A stretch of DNA of 64,000 nucleotides from Aggregatibacter actinomycetemcomitans (GCF_003130205.1 NZ_NRDF01000002.1:46328-110327), one strand, 5' to 3'; numbered from the stretch's first letter, positions 1 through 10,628 are shown. Numbers and translations are program-made. Notes: generated by a model from the letters alone, not told the origin.

Positions 1-43
1 TAACGTTTTAAAACCTCTCAAAAAAACAACCGCACTTCATCAC

Positions 44-820
44 TTATTTATACTGTTCAAACCAACCTAGACCGCTTGAGGTTTCACCTCGTGGTTTGTA
101 TTCACAACCCACGAAACCTTGATAACCGATCTCATCTAATTTATTAAAGAGATATTCATAATTGATTTCGCCTTCATCCGGTTCATGACGATCCGGTACG
201 GAAGCAATTTGTACATGGGCAAATTTGCCATTTAATTTGTCGGTCAAACGGGATAAATTGCCGTCTACATTTTGAGCATGGAAGTAATCTAATTGAACAA
301 ACACGTTATCACGCCCAACACGCTCTACAATGTCTAAGGTGTCATATTGGCTTTTTAGCAAATAATTTGGTTTCACTTGCGGACTTAATGCTTCAAGTAA
401 AATATTCACACCATGCGGTTTAAATTTTTCTGATGCATAACGAATATTCTGAATAAAGATTTGTTGATATTCTGACTTATCCGCTCCTTCCGGTACCACA
501 GCTGCCATAATATGGACATTCGTGCAACCAAGACCTCGCGCGTATTCCAATGCCATATCAATGTGTTGATGGCTTTGTTCCTCGCGCCCGGGAATAGCAG
601 AAACGCCCCATTCCCCTTTGGAAACATCGCCTGCCGGTGTATTAAATAAAACGACCTTTAAACCATGTTTATCCAGTTCTTGCCTGATGGTTTCAACGCT
701 GTAATCATAAGGCCAGAGAAACTCAACATACTTAAAGCCGGCTTTCGCCGCCGCTTCAAAACGATCAATAAATGGCGCTTCGTTAAACATCATGGTTAAA
801 TTAGCAGCAAATTTTGGCAT
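44..820 (-). CDS. otnI: 2-oxo-tetronate isomerase, hydroxypyruvate isomerase family
   Basis: This 258-residue protein resembles the xylose-isomerase-like TIM-barrel family that includes hydroxypyruvate isomerase and OtnI. Visible family features are the N-terminal [14 protein letters not shown], the LLEALSP segment near residue 145 and the C-terminal [16 protein letters not shown]. It is the last gene of a minus-strand cluster with an OtnC-type aldolase, an OtnK-type kinase and an LtnD-type dehydrogenase. In that pathway OtnI interconverts 2-oxo- and 3-oxo-tetronate before phosphorylation and decarboxylation to dihydroxyacetone phosphate. The assignment rests mainly on context, because hydroxypyruvate isomerases are close relatives. 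It lies 2 bases after otnC, so co-transcription is near certain. It is a cytoplasmic enzyme. Confidence 0.78.
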   Translation of the reverse strand: MPKFAANLTMMFNEAPFIDRFEAAAKAGFKYVEFLWPYDYSVETIRQELDKHGLKVVLFNTPAGDVSKGEWGVSAIPGREEQSHQHIDMALEYARGLGCTNVHIMAAVVPEGADKSEYQQIFIQNIRYASEKFKPHGVNILLEALSPQVKPNYLLKSQYDTLDIVERVGRDNVFVQLDYFHAQNVDGNLSRLTDKLNGKFAHVQIASVPDRHEPDEGEINYEYLFNKLDEIGYQGFVGCEYKPRGETSSGLGWFEQYK

Positions 821-822
821 AA

Positions 823-1455
823 TTATTTCCCCCTGTTTTTTAATTCATTCACTTCATCATCATTGAGATAACGAATCGGTTGCCCTTGCAATAAGAAGAA
901 CAGTTTCGCGGCTTCTTCCAATTCTTCCGTGTTGTCGGCAGCATCAAGTAAATCCTTACCCGTGACCACTACGCCATGATTTGCCAATAAAAAGGCTTTA
1001 CCTGACAACGCGCGTGCCTCTAATTCTTCCGCTATGCGCGGTGAACCTGGGCGGTAATAGGGAATCACCGGCAAGCTTCCGACTCGCATTACGTAATAAG
1101 GCGTAAAGGCTTTTATAGCATTTTGTGGATCAAGGTTTTCTAAACAAGAAAGCGCAGTTAAGTAAGTGGAATGAAGGTGAACAATGGCTTTGCACTCCGG
1201 ATTTTTGTGATACATGGCCAAATGAAAGACGGATTCTTTTGATGGCTTATCACCTTCTAACAGGTTGCCCTCCATATCTAATATGGAAAGTCGCGCTTCC
1301 TCTAAACGCCCAAGTGAAGAACCGGTAGGTGTGACTAAAATTCGATTCTCATCCAGTCGGGTAGAGAGATTTCCTGCGCCACCGACGGTATAGCCACGCT
1401 CATAAAAAGAATGTCCAAGCCGCACCATGATTTTTTTTAATTCACGATCACTCAT
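823..1455 (-). CDS. otnC: 3-oxo-tetronate 4-phosphate decarboxylase, class II aldolase family
   Basis: This is a 210-residue class II aldolase/adducin-fold protein. The HLHSTYL motif near residue 93 and the NHGVVV segment near residue 158 carry the histidines expected to bind the catalytic metal, and GGAGNLSTR near residue 25 matches the family's phosphate-binding start. By family and context it should cleave 3-oxo-tetronate 4-phosphate to dihydroxyacetone phosphate and CO2. It overlaps the upstream kinase stop region by 4 bases (ATGA type) and is followed after 2 bases by the isomerase. L-fuculose-phosphate aldolase is the main alternative from sequence alone. The neighbouring DUF1537 kinase makes the tetronate role more likely. 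Confidence 0.82.
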   Translation of the reverse strand: MSDRELKKIMVRLGHSFYERGYTVGGAGNLSTRLDENRILVTPTGSSLGRLEEARLSILDMEGNLLEGDKPSKESVFHLAMYHKNPECKAIVHLHSTYLTALSCLENLDPQNAIKAFTPYYVMRVGSLPVIPYYRPGSPRIAEELEARALSGKAFLLANHGVVVTGKDLLDAADNTEELEEAAKLFFLLQGQPIRYLNDDEVNELKNRGK

Positions 1456-2699
1456 AACATCATTCCTTGTGCATCAGTGAAGAAGGTTTCTTTGCCGAAG
1501 TTGCCTGATTTCAGTGCAAGTGCGGTCGATTCTCCCAATACTTTTAACCAAGGCACGCCCGGCGCAATTTGTTTGCCAATTTGAAAACCGGTGAAGCCAA
1601 GTTGTTGCACCACAATGCTTGAAGTTTCTCCACCCGCAGTAATAAAGTTTTCCACCTTGGCTTTTTCTTTTAGTAACTGCGCTAAGTTTGCAAAGGTTTT
1701 CTCAATAGCATGGCTTGCCCGTTCACCACCAAATCGGCTTTGAATTTGTTTCAGTTGATCCGGTGGCACGGTGGCATAAACCATTGGTGCAAGCGGTTCA
1801 GCAAGATGAGATTGCACTTGATCAAACAACGTTTCCGCATAATTAGATTCTGTAATAGCTTTTTCCACATCTAAATAAATTGCGGTGGCTTTTTCTTTGT
1901 AGGCATTCACTTGTTTATTCGTCATCACAGAACAAGAACCGGAAAGAATCACGCTTCGTCCTTTTTTCGGTACAAAAGCATCTGTCGCTTTTTTGCCGCC
2001 ACTTAATCTTGCTGCCATATAAGCCCCTAAACCGGAACCACCTGTGACTAATTTCAATGCACTGACGGCTTCTGCCAAAACAGCAAGTTGACTATTATCC
2101 ACGGCATCCACAACAGCGTAGCGGAAGCCGGCTTGCTTCAACTGGGTAAAACAAGCTTTCACGTGCTCAGCACCTTGAATCACATCGGCATAACTCACTA
2201 AACCGGTTTTGCCTTTTGCTTGCGCATCCATTAAACGCATAAGATTGGCATCTTTCATCGGCGTAATCGGGTGATCGCGCATGCCGGATTCATTCAGCAA
2301 CACATTACCGACGAATAAATAACCGTTAAAGATCGTTCTACCGTTAACAGGCAACGCCGGCGTGATCACGGTAAAATCATCATCAAGTGCTTCTAACAAG
2401 GCATCCGTTACGGGGCCAATATTGCCTTTTTCTGTGCTATCAAAGGTGGAACAATATTTAAAATAGAACTGAGAACAACCGCTCTTTTGTAGCCAATGCA
2501 GCGCCTGCAATGATTGTTCAATAGCTTCATTTACCGGGTTGGAGCGAGATTTTAAACTGATGACAATGGCATCCACTTTTTCTGTTAATGGCGTGTTTGG
2601 TACGCCATTCATTTGTACTGTATGCAAGCCATTTTCAACTAAGAAACTGGCAATATCGCTTGCGCCGGTGAAATCATCAGCAATTACACCTAACATCAT
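1452..2699 (-). CDS. otnK: 3-oxo-tetronate kinase (DUF1537 family)
   Basis: This 415-residue protein opens with GVIADDFTGASDIASF, the N-terminal signature of the four-carbon acid-sugar kinase family (former DUF1537). GGSGLGAYMAARL near residue 220 and ITAGGETSSIVVQQLG near residue 355 match the nucleotide-binding C-terminal half. It phosphorylates 3-oxo-tetronate at C4 with ATP and so supplies the adjacent aldolase. Its start codon overlaps the stop of the dehydrogenase gene by one base, and its end overlaps otnC by 4 bases. The coupling indicates a single catabolic transcript for L-threonate/D-erythronate-type acids. Exact substrate stereochemistry cannot be read from sequence. Confidence 0.85.
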   Translation of the reverse strand: MMLGVIADDFTGASDIASFLVENGLHTVQMNGVPNTPLTEKVDAIVISLKSRSNPVNEAIEQSLQALHWLQKSGCSQFYFKYCSTFDSTEKGNIGPVTDALLEALDDDFTVITPALPVNGRTIFNGYLFVGNVLLNESGMRDHPITPMKDANLMRLMDAQAKGKTGLVSYADVIQGAEHVKACFTQLKQAGFRYAVVDAVDNSQLAVLAEAVSALKLVTGGSGLGAYMAARLSGGKKATDAFVPKKGRSVILSGSCSVMTNKQVNAYKEKATAIYLDVEKAITESNYAETLFDQVQSHLAEPLAPMVYATVPPDQLKQIQSRFGGERASHAIEKTFANLAQLLKEKAKVENFITAGGETSSIVVQQLGFTGFQIGKQIAPGVPWLKVLGESTALALKSGNFGKETFFTDAQGMML

Positions 2700-3604
2700 T
2701 ACGCTCCTTTTTTCGGTAATTCGATACCACTGAAAATTTTAATCACAGCGCTGTCATCTTCTTTGCCATAGCCTGCATTACTCGCTTCAGTAAACATTGA
2801 ATAGGCGGTACTCGCGAGGTGAAGTGGGAAGTGCAAAGATTTCGCCGTATCGTTTACGAGACCTAAATCTTTCACAAAAATATCCACCATAGAGAGCGGA
2901 GAATAATCCCCTTCCACCACGTGTTTCATACGATTTTCAAACATCCATGAATTACCTGCCGCGTTAGTCACCACGTCGTACATCAGATTAAGTGGAATCC
3001 CTGCTTTGGCTGCAAGCGCCATCGCTTCTGCACCTGCGGCAATATGCACACCGGCAAGCAGTTGGTGGATGATTTTCACGGTTGCGCCTAAACCGATTTC
3101 TTCACCGATGTTATACACTTTACCCGCAACGGCATCTAACACCGGTTGTAATTTTGCAAAAGCTTGTGCAGAACCTGCTGCCATTACCGTCATCTCACCC
3201 AATGCTGCTTTTGCCGCACCACCGGAAACCGGCGCATCCAGCATAATTAACCCAAAGCCTGTTAATTTTTGTGAAATTGCTTTCGCATCTTGAGCAGAAA
3301 TGGTTGAAGAAACCATGACAGCGGCTCCTTTATTTAACTTAGCCGCTAAACCATTTTCACCAAATAGTACCGAATTGACTTGCACAGCATTTACTACAAG
3401 CAACAAAACTGCATCTAATTTATCCGCAAAATCGACCGCACTTTGGCTGGTTGCGTGTGCGCCATCAGTTTTTAATTTTTCAAGTGCTGTTGGGTTAAGA
3501 TCTACACCATAGGTCGTCAATCCGGCTCTTATACAAGACTGAGCCGCCCCCATGCCCATTGCACCCAGTCCAACGATAGCGACAGAATATGATTTGTTTG
3601 TCAT
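2699..3604 (-). CDS. ltnD: L-threonate dehydrogenase, beta-hydroxyacid dehydrogenase family
   Basis: The protein is about 301 residues from the ATG ending at 3604, which has a GGAGAA ribosome-binding site 5 bases upstream. A longer reading from 3649 lacks such a site. GLGAMGMGAAQSC near residue 10 is the NAD-binding glycine motif, DAPVSGG near residue 125 the substrate loop, and KIIHQLLAG near residue 177 contains the catalytic lysine region of 6-phosphogluconate/3-hydroxyisobutyrate-type dehydrogenases. In the otn cluster this enzyme oxidises L-threonate to 2-oxo-tetronate, the first step. It is the promoter-proximal gene and is divergent from a DeoR-family regulator. Tartronate semialdehyde reductase is the closest alternative annotation. 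Confidence 0.82.
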   Translation of the reverse strand: MTNKSYSVAIVGLGAMGMGAAQSCIRAGLTTYGVDLNPTALEKLKTDGAHATSQSAVDFADKLDAVLLLVVNAVQVNSVLFGENGLAAKLNKGAAVMVSSTISAQDAKAISQKLTGFGLIMLDAPVSGGAAKAALGEMTVMAAGSAQAFAKLQPVLDAVAGKVYNIGEEIGLGATVKIIHQLLAGVHIAAGAEAMALAAKAGIPLNLMYDVVTNAAGNSWMFENRMKHVVEGDYSPLSMVDIFVKDLGLVNDTAKSLHFPLHLASTAYSMFTEASNAGYGKEDDSAVIKIFSGIELPKKGA

Positions 3605-3795
3605 GGTATTTCTCCAAATAATAAAGTTTGTTGATCTAACGGTATTCATTCTGCTGGATCTTAAAATAAAAAAACGTGAGCAATGTCACAAAATTTAACA
3701 TTATTATTTATTTTTGTTATTTAATGTGAAAAATGAATGAAATAACAACAAAATAGACAAAAAGAGATATAATGACGAAAATTTTTGGAGGGGTT
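3605..3795. promoter_or_regulatory. divergent control region of the otn cluster
   Basis: About 190 bases of very A+T-rich DNA separate ltnD (minus) from the DeoR-family regulator (plus). The layout suggests that both promoters and the regulator's operator lie here. No single operator or -35/-10 pair stood out clearly enough to place. Confidence 0.55.
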
Positions 3796-4554
3796 ATGAT
3801 TCCTGCGGAGCGACAAAAGTTATTACTCAATTTAATTAACCAAAAAGGTATTGTGAGCATTTCAAAATTAATGGAATCGCTCAATGTTTCACACATGACA
3901 ATTCGTCGTGATATTCAAAAATTAGAAGAGATGGGGAAGGTTGTCTCAGTATCCGGTGGTGTGAAAATACATGAACATTTGTCTTTTGAGCCTACACATC
4001 AGGACAAATCGTTATTATTTCACGATCAGAAAGAAAAAATCGGCGAGCAGGCGGCAAAGTTGATTCCATCTAATACTACGATTTATTTGGATGCCGGTAC
4101 GACGACGTTGGAAATTGCCTATCGCATTATTGAACGCGATGATTTATTAGTCATAACCAACGATTTCTCCATTACACATTTTTTAATGACCAGCGGCAAA
4201 TGCCAATTAATCCATATCGGCGGTTCGGTGAATAAACTCAATCACTCGTCGGTAGGGGAACTGGCAGGGCAGTTTTTGCGTCAGCTGTCGGTTGACATTG
4301 CTTTTATCTCTACCTCTTCTTGGACATTGACGGGCTTAACCACGCCGGATGAAATGAAGCTACCGGTGAAAAAAACGATAATTGAGTCAAGCAATAAGCG
4401 GATTTTAGTCTCAGATTCTTCAAAATACGGTAAAGTTGCCACCTTCAAAATTGCAGCATTAAGCGTTTTCAATACGATTATTTGTGATAAAAATTTATTG
4501 CCTAATATAAAAGAAGCAATCCATGATATGGATATTGAATTGTTGCCGGTATAA
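3796..4554 (+). CDS. DeoR/GlpR-family transcriptional regulator of the otn cluster
   Basis: The protein has about 252 residues from ATG 3796, chosen because GGAGGGG sits 2 bases upstream; an in-frame ATG at 3772 has no such site. The N-terminus carries a DeoR helix-turn-helix (VSISKLMESLNVSHMTIRRD). The C-terminal sensor domain starts near residue 65, and its YLDAGTTTLEIAY segment is the phosphosugar-binding motif of the family. It is divergent from ltnD-otnK-otnC-otnI, so it probably represses that cluster until a sugar-acid phosphate intermediate accumulates. The target and the ligand are inferred from position. Confidence 0.85.
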   Translation: MIPAERQKLLLNLINQKGIVSISKLMESLNVSHMTIRRDIQKLEEMGKVVSVSGGVKIHEHLSFEPTHQDKSLLFHDQKEKIGEQAAKLIPSNTTIYLDAGTTTLEIAYRIIERDDLLVITNDFSITHFLMTSGKCQLIHIGGSVNKLNHSSVGELAGQFLRQLSVDIAFISTSSWTLTGLTTPDEMKLPVKKTIIESSNKRILVSDSSKYGKVATFKIAALSVFNTIICDKNLLPNIKEAIHDMDIELLPV

Positions 4555-4618
4555 CAAAATGTCGGGGCTAAGTTGGTATAACTTACAAGTGCGGTTGTTT
4601 TTTGGAGTATTTTTTTAA

Positions 4619-4969
<351 letters not shown>

Positions 4970-4995
4970 TCCATGGGAAATAATACCGATAACAC

Positions 4996-5027
4996 CGCGC
5001 CTTGTTTCCACAAGGCGCGTTTTCTTT
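4996..5027 (+). terminator. rho-independent terminator of glnB
   Basis: A perfect 9-base stem (CGCGCCTTG / CAAGGCGCG) with a 6-base loop is followed by TTTTCTTT. It lies 26 bases after the glnB stop. Confidence 0.9.
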
Positions 5028-5044
5028 AAAGCACGGTCTTATGC

Positions 5045-5050
5045 TATAAT
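5045..5050 (+). promoter_or_regulatory. candidate -10 box for the mltG operon
   Basis: TATAAT with upstream TATGC lies 57 bases before the mltG start, just after the glnB terminator. A convincing -35 element is not visible at 16-18 bases, so only the -10 is proposed. Confidence 0.45.
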
Positions 5051-5107
5051 CTGGTCACTTTTTGGCATAATTTCCATAGAGAATTTCATCATCTTACGAT
5101 AACGCTT

Positions 5108-6151
5108 ATGAAAAAATTTTGTTTATTTCTTTTGTTTTTACTTATCCTTCTTGCCGGCGCAGGATTTTGGGGATATCGACAGCTACAACAATTTGTGCAG
5201 CAACCGGTGAATGTGCAAAAAGACCGGCTATTCACGGTGGAACGCGGCACCACGGGTAACAAACTGGTGACTTTGCTACAAAACGAACATCTGTTAGAAA
5301 ATGCCGCCCTCCTGCCTTGGGTATTGAAAATTCATCCGGAATTTAGCAAGGTGAAAGCGGGCACTTACGCCTTGGATAACGTCAAAACCGTGGAAGATTT
5401 GCTGAAACTTCTCAATTCCGGTAAAGAAGCGCAATTTAACGTGCAATTTATTGAAGGCAACACCTTTAAAACCTGGCGAAAACGTTTGGAAAACGCACCG
5501 CACTTAAAGCAAACCTTAAAGGATAAATCCGAGCAGGAAATTTTTCACTTATTGGCGATTCCCGATGTGGCGCAAGAGGTGTACGAATGGCTGAAAATTG
5601 AAGGCTGGTTGTATCCCGACACCTATAATTACACGCCGAATTCCACCGATTTAGAGCTTCTGCAACGTTCCGCCGAACGCATGAAAAAAGCCTTGGATAA
5701 GGCATGGCGGGAACGTGATAAAGATCTGCCGTTGGCGAATCCTTACGAAATGCTGATCCTCGCGTCCATCGTAGAAAAAGAAACCGGCATCGCGGCGGAA
5801 CGCCCGCAGGTGGCGTCGGTGTTCATTAATCGGTTAAGAGCCAAAATGAAACTGCAAACCGATCCGACCGTCATTTACGGCATGGGCGACGATTACAACG
5901 GCAATATTCGCAAAAAAGATTTGGAAGCGCCAACGCCTTATAATACCTATGTGATTGACGGCTTGCCGCCGACGCCGATTGCGATGCCGAGTGAAGAGGC
6001 ATTGCAGGCGGTGGCACATCCGGCACAAACGGATTTTTATTATTTCGTGGCGGACGGCACGGGCGGTCATAAATTCAGCCGGAATTTAAATGAACATAAC
6101 AAAGCGGTGCAGGAGTATTTGCGCTGGTACCGCGAACAAAACGGAAAATAA
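5108..6151 (+). CDS. mltG: endolytic murein transglycosylase
   Basis: This 347-residue YceG/MltG protein has one N-terminal membrane helix (residues 4-22) and a periplasmic remainder. The LysM-like region spans about residues 40-105. The catalytic domain includes [11 protein letters not shown] (residues 217-227) with the conserved glutamate, and the C-terminal half contains [10 protein letters not shown] and [16 protein letters not shown]. The enzyme cuts nascent glycan strands near the inner membrane and so sets strand length. It is followed 1 base later by tmk. The mltG-tmk-holB-tatD order is conserved in gamma-proteobacteria. Confidence 0.95.
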   Translation: MKKFCLFLLFLLILLAGAGFWGYRQLQQFVQQPVNVQKDRLFTVERGTTGNKLVTLLQNEHLLENAALLPWVLKIHPEFSKVKAGTYALDNVKTVEDLLKLLNSGKEAQFNVQFIEGNTFKTWRKRLENAPHLKQTLKDKSEQEIFHLLAIPDVAQEVYEWLKIEGWLYPDTYNYTPNSTDLELLQRSAERMKKALDKAWRERDKDLPLANPYEMLILASIVEKETGIAAERPQVASVFINRLRAKMKLQTDPTVIYGMGDDYNGNIRKKDLEAPTPYNTYVIDGLPPTPIAMPSEEALQAVAHPAQTDFYYFVADGTGGHKFSRNLNEHNKAVQEYLRWYREQNGK

Positions 6152-6152
6152 T

Positions 6153-6785
6153 ATGACAGGCAAATTTATTGTCATTGAAGGCTTGGAAGGGGCGGGCAAA
6201 AGCACCGCGCACCAATGTGTTGTGGATATGTTACATGAGTTGGGTGTGCAGGACGTAATGTTCACCCGCGAACCGGGCGGTACGCCGCTGGCGGAAAAGT
6301 TACGCCACCTCATTAAATATGAAACCGAAGAATCGGTGACCGATAAAGCGGAGCTACTCATGCTTTATGCGGCACGCGTGCAGCTGGTGGAAAATGTGAT
6401 CAAGCCCGCTTTGGCACAAGGCAAGTGGGTGGTGGGCGACAGACATGATCTGTCCTCACAGGCTTATCAGGGCGGCGGTCGCCAGTTGGGAAAGGATCTT
6501 TTAAACACCTTAAAACAAACCGTACTGGGTGATTTTGAACCGGACTTAACCCTTTATTTGGATATTGACCCGGCGGTCGGCTTGGCGCGCGCGCGCGGAC
6601 GGGGCGAACTGGATCGTATCGAACAGCAAAATTTGGATTTTTTCCATCGCACCCGCACCCGTTATTTGGAATTGGTGAATGACAATCCGAAGGCGGTGAT
6701 CATCGATGCGGCGCAGCCTGTTGCGCAGGTGCGGGCGGACATTAAAAGTGCGGTCAAAAATTGGTGGGTTTCTCTTTCAAGATGA
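6153..6785 (+). CDS. tmk: thymidylate kinase
   Basis: Thymidylate kinase (210 residues) converts dTMP to dTDP in the cytoplasm. The start is ATG 6153, directly after the mltG stop, because [10 protein letters not shown] is the family N-terminus; an upstream in-frame extension inside mltG has no homology. GLEGAGKST (residues 10-18) is the P-loop, FTREPGGTP near residue 36 is the DRX-type dTMP site, and [13 protein letters not shown] is the LID region. The gene overlaps holB by 4 bases (ATGA). Confidence 0.96.
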   Translation: MTGKFIVIEGLEGAGKSTAHQCVVDMLHELGVQDVMFTREPGGTPLAEKLRHLIKYETEESVTDKAELLMLYAARVQLVENVIKPALAQGKWVVGDRHDLSSQAYQGGGRQLGKDLLNTLKQTVLGDFEPDLTLYLDIDPAVGLARARGRGELDRIEQQNLDFFHRTRTRYLELVNDNPKAVIIDAAQPVAQVRADIKSAVKNWWVSLSR

Positions 6786-7765
6786 TTGCCTTATACCCTT
6801 GGCTTACGCCCGTTTATCAGAAAATCACGCAGGCTTTTGAGGAAGCCCTGGGGCACCATGCGTTGCTGATTCGTGCCGATGAAGGCTTGGGGGCTGAGCA
6901 GCTTTGCACCCTTTTGGCGCGGCGTTTGATGTGTTTAACGCCCAAAGGGGCGGAACCTTGCGGCGAATGCCACGCCTGTCATTTGATGCAGGCGAACAGT
7001 CACCCGGATTTCCAGCCCATCGCGCCCATTGAAAATAAAGACATCGGTGTGGATCAAATTCGTGCCATGAACGAACAGGCGAATCAGCACGCGCAACAAA
7101 ACGGCAATAAAGTGATTTATATCGAACAGGCGCACCGCCTCACGGAAGCCGCTGCCAACGCCATTTTGAAAACACTGGAAGAACCCCGCCCGAACACCTA
7201 TTTCATTTTGCACAGCGATATGCAAAAGGCGTTGTTGCCGACCATTTACAGCCGTTGTCAGGTGTGGAATATTCTGCCGCCGGAGACGAATACCGCCGTG
7301 TACTGGTTACAGGCACAGACCTCTGTCGAAACGCCGGAAATTTTGACCGCACTTTTCGTGAATTACGGTCGCCCGCTGTTGGCTCTCGCCATGTTAGAGC
7401 AACATCTGCCAGAACAACGGCGCGAATTTTTACGCCAATTCTGGTTGTTTTATCGTCGCCGTTCGCCGTTGGAATTGTTGCCGTTTTTTAATAAAGAGAT
7501 TCTGTTGCAACAACTGGATTGGCTGTCGGCATTTTTGACCGACAGTCTGAAAAATAAATTGAACATTCGCGAAAATTGGATCTGCCGGGATATTGAGCGC
7601 GGCGTGATTCAATTCAGCCAAGGATTGTCCGCACCGGCGCTGTTAAAAGCGACGCAAATCGTCGGTAAAGTGCGGTCGGATTTGGCGACGAATAATGCGT
7701 TAAACCAGGAATTAATTTTATTGGACGGGCTGACCCGTTTAATTACCGAAGTGTTTGAAGGATAA
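6782..7765 (+). CDS. holB: DNA polymerase III delta-prime subunit
   Basis: This 327-residue clamp-loader subunit starts at ATG 6782, overlapping the tmk stop as ATGA. The zinc-binding cysteine cluster (CGECHACH, near residue 60) and the [20 protein letters not shown] segment near residue 120 are typical of delta-prime/DnaX relatives. As in other delta-prime subunits there is no intact P-loop. The protein is a stator of the sliding-clamp loader. Translational coupling to tmk is likely. Confidence 0.93.
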   Translation: MIALYPWLTPVYQKITQAFEEALGHHALLIRADEGLGAEQLCTLLARRLMCLTPKGAEPCGECHACHLMQANSHPDFQPIAPIENKDIGVDQIRAMNEQANQHAQQNGNKVIYIEQAHRLTEAAANAILKTLEEPRPNTYFILHSDMQKALLPTIYSRCQVWNILPPETNTAVYWLQAQTSVETPEILTALFVNYGRPLLALAMLEQHLPEQRREFLRQFWLFYRRRSPLELLPFFNKEILLQQLDWLSAFLTDSLKNKLNIRENWICRDIERGVIQFSQGLSAPALLKATQIVGKVRSDLATNNALNQELILLDGLTRLITEVFEG

Positions 7766-7768
7766 AAT

Positions 7769-8551
7769 ATGTTTATTGTGGATTCCCATTGCCATTTGGA
7801 TGCGTTGGATTACGAAAAATTACATGAAAATATTGCCGATGTGGTGGCAAAAGCCAATGCGCGCGATGTGAAACATTTATTGGCAATCGGCGTCACGTTG
7901 AGCCGTTTCGAGAAAGCTTATCCCGAACTGGCGCGGTTTGATAATGTTTCTTTGGCGTGCGGCGTGCACCCCTTGGATTTTGAGGAAGAACCTTACGACG
8001 CCGCCCGTTTGCTACGTTTGGCGCAGGATCCGAAAGTGGTCGCCATCGGTGAAATCGGTTTGGATTATTACTACAGCGCAGAAAACAAGGCGCAGCAACA
8101 GGCGGTGTTCGCCAGTCAGATTGAGGTCGCCAATCAGTTAAATAAACCGGTGATTATTCATACCCGCGAAGCCCGTGAGGACACCATGCGCCTGTTGCGC
8201 GACAATCACGCGGAAAAGTGCGGTGGCGTTTTGCATTGTTTTACGGAAAATTACGACATGGCAAAACAAGCCTTGGATTTGGGTTTTTATATTTCTATTT
8301 CCGGCATCATTACCTTTAAAAATGCCGAGGAGATTCGCGATGTGGTGCGTAAGCTGCCGTTAGATCGTTTGTTGGTGGAAACCGATTCGCCGTATTTGGC
8401 GCCGGTGCCTTATCGCGGCAAACAAAATCAGCCGGCTTACACCCGTGAAGTGTGCGAATATGTGGCGGCACTGAAAGGCGTTTCGGCGCAGGAAATGGCG
8501 CAAATCACCACGCAAAACTTCGAGCGTTTATTTAAAATTCAGATACAATGA
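7769..8551 (+). CDS. TatD-family metal-dependent hydrolase (YcfH type)
   Basis: This 260-residue TIM-barrel hydrolase has the TatD metal ligands: DSHCHLDAL (residues 5-13), GEIGLDYY near residue 93, HTREA near residue 130 and ETDSPYLAP near residue 205. Members of this group are metal-dependent nucleases or D-aminoacyl-tRNA-like hydrolases with uncertain physiological substrate. It lies 3 bases after holB, in the position of ycfH in E. coli and its Haemophilus counterpart. A second TatD-type gene lies at 40369-41157. Confidence 0.92.
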   Translation: MFIVDSHCHLDALDYEKLHENIADVVAKANARDVKHLLAIGVTLSRFEKAYPELARFDNVSLACGVHPLDFEEEPYDAARLLRLAQDPKVVAIGEIGLDYYYSAENKAQQQAVFASQIEVANQLNKPVIIHTREAREDTMRLLRDNHAEKCGGVLHCFTENYDMAKQALDLGFYISISGIITFKNAEEIRDVVRKLPLDRLLVETDSPYLAPVPYRGKQNQPAYTREVCEYVAALKGVSAQEMAQITTQNFERLFKIQIQ

Positions 8552-8582
8552 GGCTCAAACGAGTCGGAAAAAGGACGGAATA

Positions 8583-9107
8583 ATGCGTAAATTTTTTAAA
8601 TATTTTTTCATTACGGTGATTTTGGTTTTTCATCTGTTTTTGTTCGCCACCGTGCACTACGTGTTCCCGCGCTATGATGTGACGCAGGTCACCGGCGTGG
8701 AAGTGAAACGGATGGATAAAGACGGGTTAATCACCAAAACCAACCCGGCGGACGGCCCGACCCGCGACGTGTATTTTATCAACACCCAACATTCGGACGG
8801 CAAAGTGCGGGTGTATCGTAACGAAGATACCGGCTGGGGTTTCCCGTTCTATTTTAAATTCGGTTCCGCGAATTTGCAGGCGGAGGCACAGGCATTGGGT
8901 AACGAACAGAAAACCGTACAAATGAAATACTACGGCTGGCGTATTACGATATTTAACGAATTCCCGAATGCCTTGTCGGTAAGAGCACTGGAAGAAGGCG
9001 AATCGCCAAGCCATCCGATTTTCGCCTATATTTTCTATGTGATTTTGCTGTTCACTTTATTCTTCTCCGTGCAGTTCGTGCGCGGTTGGTTCGACAGCGA
9101 AAACTAA
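8583..9107 (+). CDS. DUF1523 family membrane protein
   Basis: This 174-residue protein has two predicted membrane helices, residues 5-25 and about 140-160. The central domain of about 110 residues lies between them and contains RDVYFINT and NEDTGWGFPFYFKFGS. The sequence fits the DUF1523 family found in this place next to tmk-holB-tatD in Haemophilus. No function is established for the family. An AAGGACGG ribosome-binding site precedes ATG 8583. The topology suggests that the central domain is periplasmic. Confidence 0.85.
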   Translation: MRKFFKYFFITVILVFHLFLFATVHYVFPRYDVTQVTGVEVKRMDKDGLITKTNPADGPTRDVYFINTQHSDGKVRVYRNEDTGWGFPFYFKFGSANLQAEAQALGNEQKTVQMKYYGWRITIFNEFPNALSVRALEEGESPSHPIFAYIFYVILLFTLFFSVQFVRGWFDSEN

Positions 9108-9197
9108 CGTTCTTTTCTCCTTTCTTCGGTGCGGTTGAAAAACGTTTTAAAAATCGACCGCACTTTATCTTTATTTACATCAATGAATTGAAATCTT

Positions 9198-10508
9198 ATG
9201 AGTTTATTTACCGCGATTTTAGTTTTAATTTTATTAATTATCATCAGTGCCGTTGTGTCTTCCGCCGAAATTTCCCTGGCGGGGGCGCGTCGGATTAAAT
9301 TGCAAAACATGGTCAACGAAGGCAACACGAAAGCCGCCATGGTGCTTAAGTTGCAGGAGCAACCGGGGCGCTTTATTACCGTGGTGCAAATCGGCTTGAA
9401 CATGGTTGCCGTGTTGGGCGGGGTGATCGGCGAAGCGACCATTCGGGTGCACTTGCAACACTTTATTCATCAATATACCGATGCGGTGTGGGTGGAAAGC
9501 GCCGCTTCCTGGATGGCGTTTTTTATCGTGACGGCTTCCTTTATTTTGCTGGCTGACCTCATGCCGAAACGCCTGGCAATGACCAATCCCGAAGTGGTGG
9601 CATTGCGCACGGTGCGGATTATGCAAATCTGCATTTTCCTATTGAAACCTATTGTGTGGGTGTTCGATTCCGTCGCCAATTTCATTTTTCGTATTTTTAA
9701 AGTATCTACCGTGCGTGAAGAAAGCATGACCTCCGAAGACATCGTGGCGGTGGTGGATGCCGGCGCAGAAGCGGGCGTGTTAAAAGCGCAGGAGCATTAT
9801 CTCATCGAAAATATTTTTGATATGCAGCAACGCACGGTCACTTCTACCATGACCACCCGTGAAAACGTGATTTTTTTAGACCGCACTTTTACCCGCCAGC
9901 AAGTGCTGGATACGCTCACGAAGAATTCCCATTCCAAGCTGCTGATTTGCGATCAGGGTTTGGATCATATTTTAGGTTATGTGGAATCGCACAGTTTGCT
10001 GACGCTGTTCCTGAAAGAGGAACAGGTGCAGCTCACCGACAACCGTTTATTGCGCAAACCGCTGTTCGTGCCGGATACGTTATCTTTGTATGAAGTGCTC
10101 GAATTGTTTAAATCCACCGGCGAAGATTTTGCCGTTATCGTCAACGAATATGCGCTGGTAGTGGGCATTGTCACCTTAAACGATGTGATGAGTATCGTCA
10201 TGGGCGAGTTGGTATCCAGCGAAGAAGAACAGATTATTCGTCGCGATGAGGATTCCTGGCTGGTGGATGGCGCCACGCCGCTGGAAGATGTGAAACGCGC
10301 CTTGGATATCGAAGCCTTCCCGCACGATGAAAATTACGAAACCATCGCCGGTTTTATGATGTATATGCTACGCAAAATCCCGAAAAAAACCGATTTTGTA
10401 CTGTACGACCGCTACAAATTTGAAATCATCGACACCGAGAATTTTAAAATCGATCAACTGATGGTGTCCTTTAGGAGGGATTTGGAAGAGAGTAATCATA
10501 AGGATTGA
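9198..10508 (+). CDS. CNNM-type transmembrane protein with CBS pair and CorC/HlyC domain
   Basis: This 436-residue protein has an N-terminal CNNM (DUF21) membrane domain of four helices (residues 1-200, with SSAEISLAGARRIKLQ near residue 21). A CBS domain pair follows at about 205-340 (TRENVIFLDR, VVGIVTLNDVMSIVMGE), then a C-terminal CorC/HlyC domain (DEDSWLVDGATPLEDV). Family members are magnesium/cobalt efflux proteins or UPF0053 proteins often labelled hemolysins; a haemolytic role is not supported by the sequence. It is the last gene of the mltG-led group and is followed by a hairpin. Confidence 0.88.
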   Translation: MSLFTAILVLILLIIISAVVSSAEISLAGARRIKLQNMVNEGNTKAAMVLKLQEQPGRFITVVQIGLNMVAVLGGVIGEATIRVHLQHFIHQYTDAVWVESAASWMAFFIVTASFILLADLMPKRLAMTNPEVVALRTVRIMQICIFLLKPIVWVFDSVANFIFRIFKVSTVREESMTSEDIVAVVDAGAEAGVLKAQEHYLIENIFDMQQRTVTSTMTTRENVIFLDRTFTRQQVLDTLTKNSHSKLLICDQGLDHILGYVESHSLLTLFLKEEQVQLTDNRLLRKPLFVPDTLSLYEVLELFKSTGEDFAVIVNEYALVVGIVTLNDVMSIVMGELVSSEEEQIIRRDEDSWLVDGATPLEDVKRALDIEAFPHDENYETIAGFMMYMLRKIPKKTDFVLYDRYKFEIIDTENFKIDQLMVSFRRDLEESNHKD

Positions 10509-10514
10509 GTTTGT

Positions 10515-10537
10515 CGGGCGGGTGTTGTACCCGCCCG
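10515..10537 (+). terminator. hairpin terminator after the CNNM/CBS gene
   Basis: A perfect 9-base stem (CGGGCGGGT / ACCCGCCCG) with a 5-base loop lies 6 bases after the stop codon. The T-tract is poor (AATTGTTT), so efficiency is uncertain. Confidence 0.7.
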
Positions 10538-10628
10538 AATTGTTTGGATTTTAAATGACAGTCCGGGGATTCTCCCCGCATTCCTTTGTAAAAACGCCAC
10601 GAAAATCCACCGCACTTTTACGTCAAAA

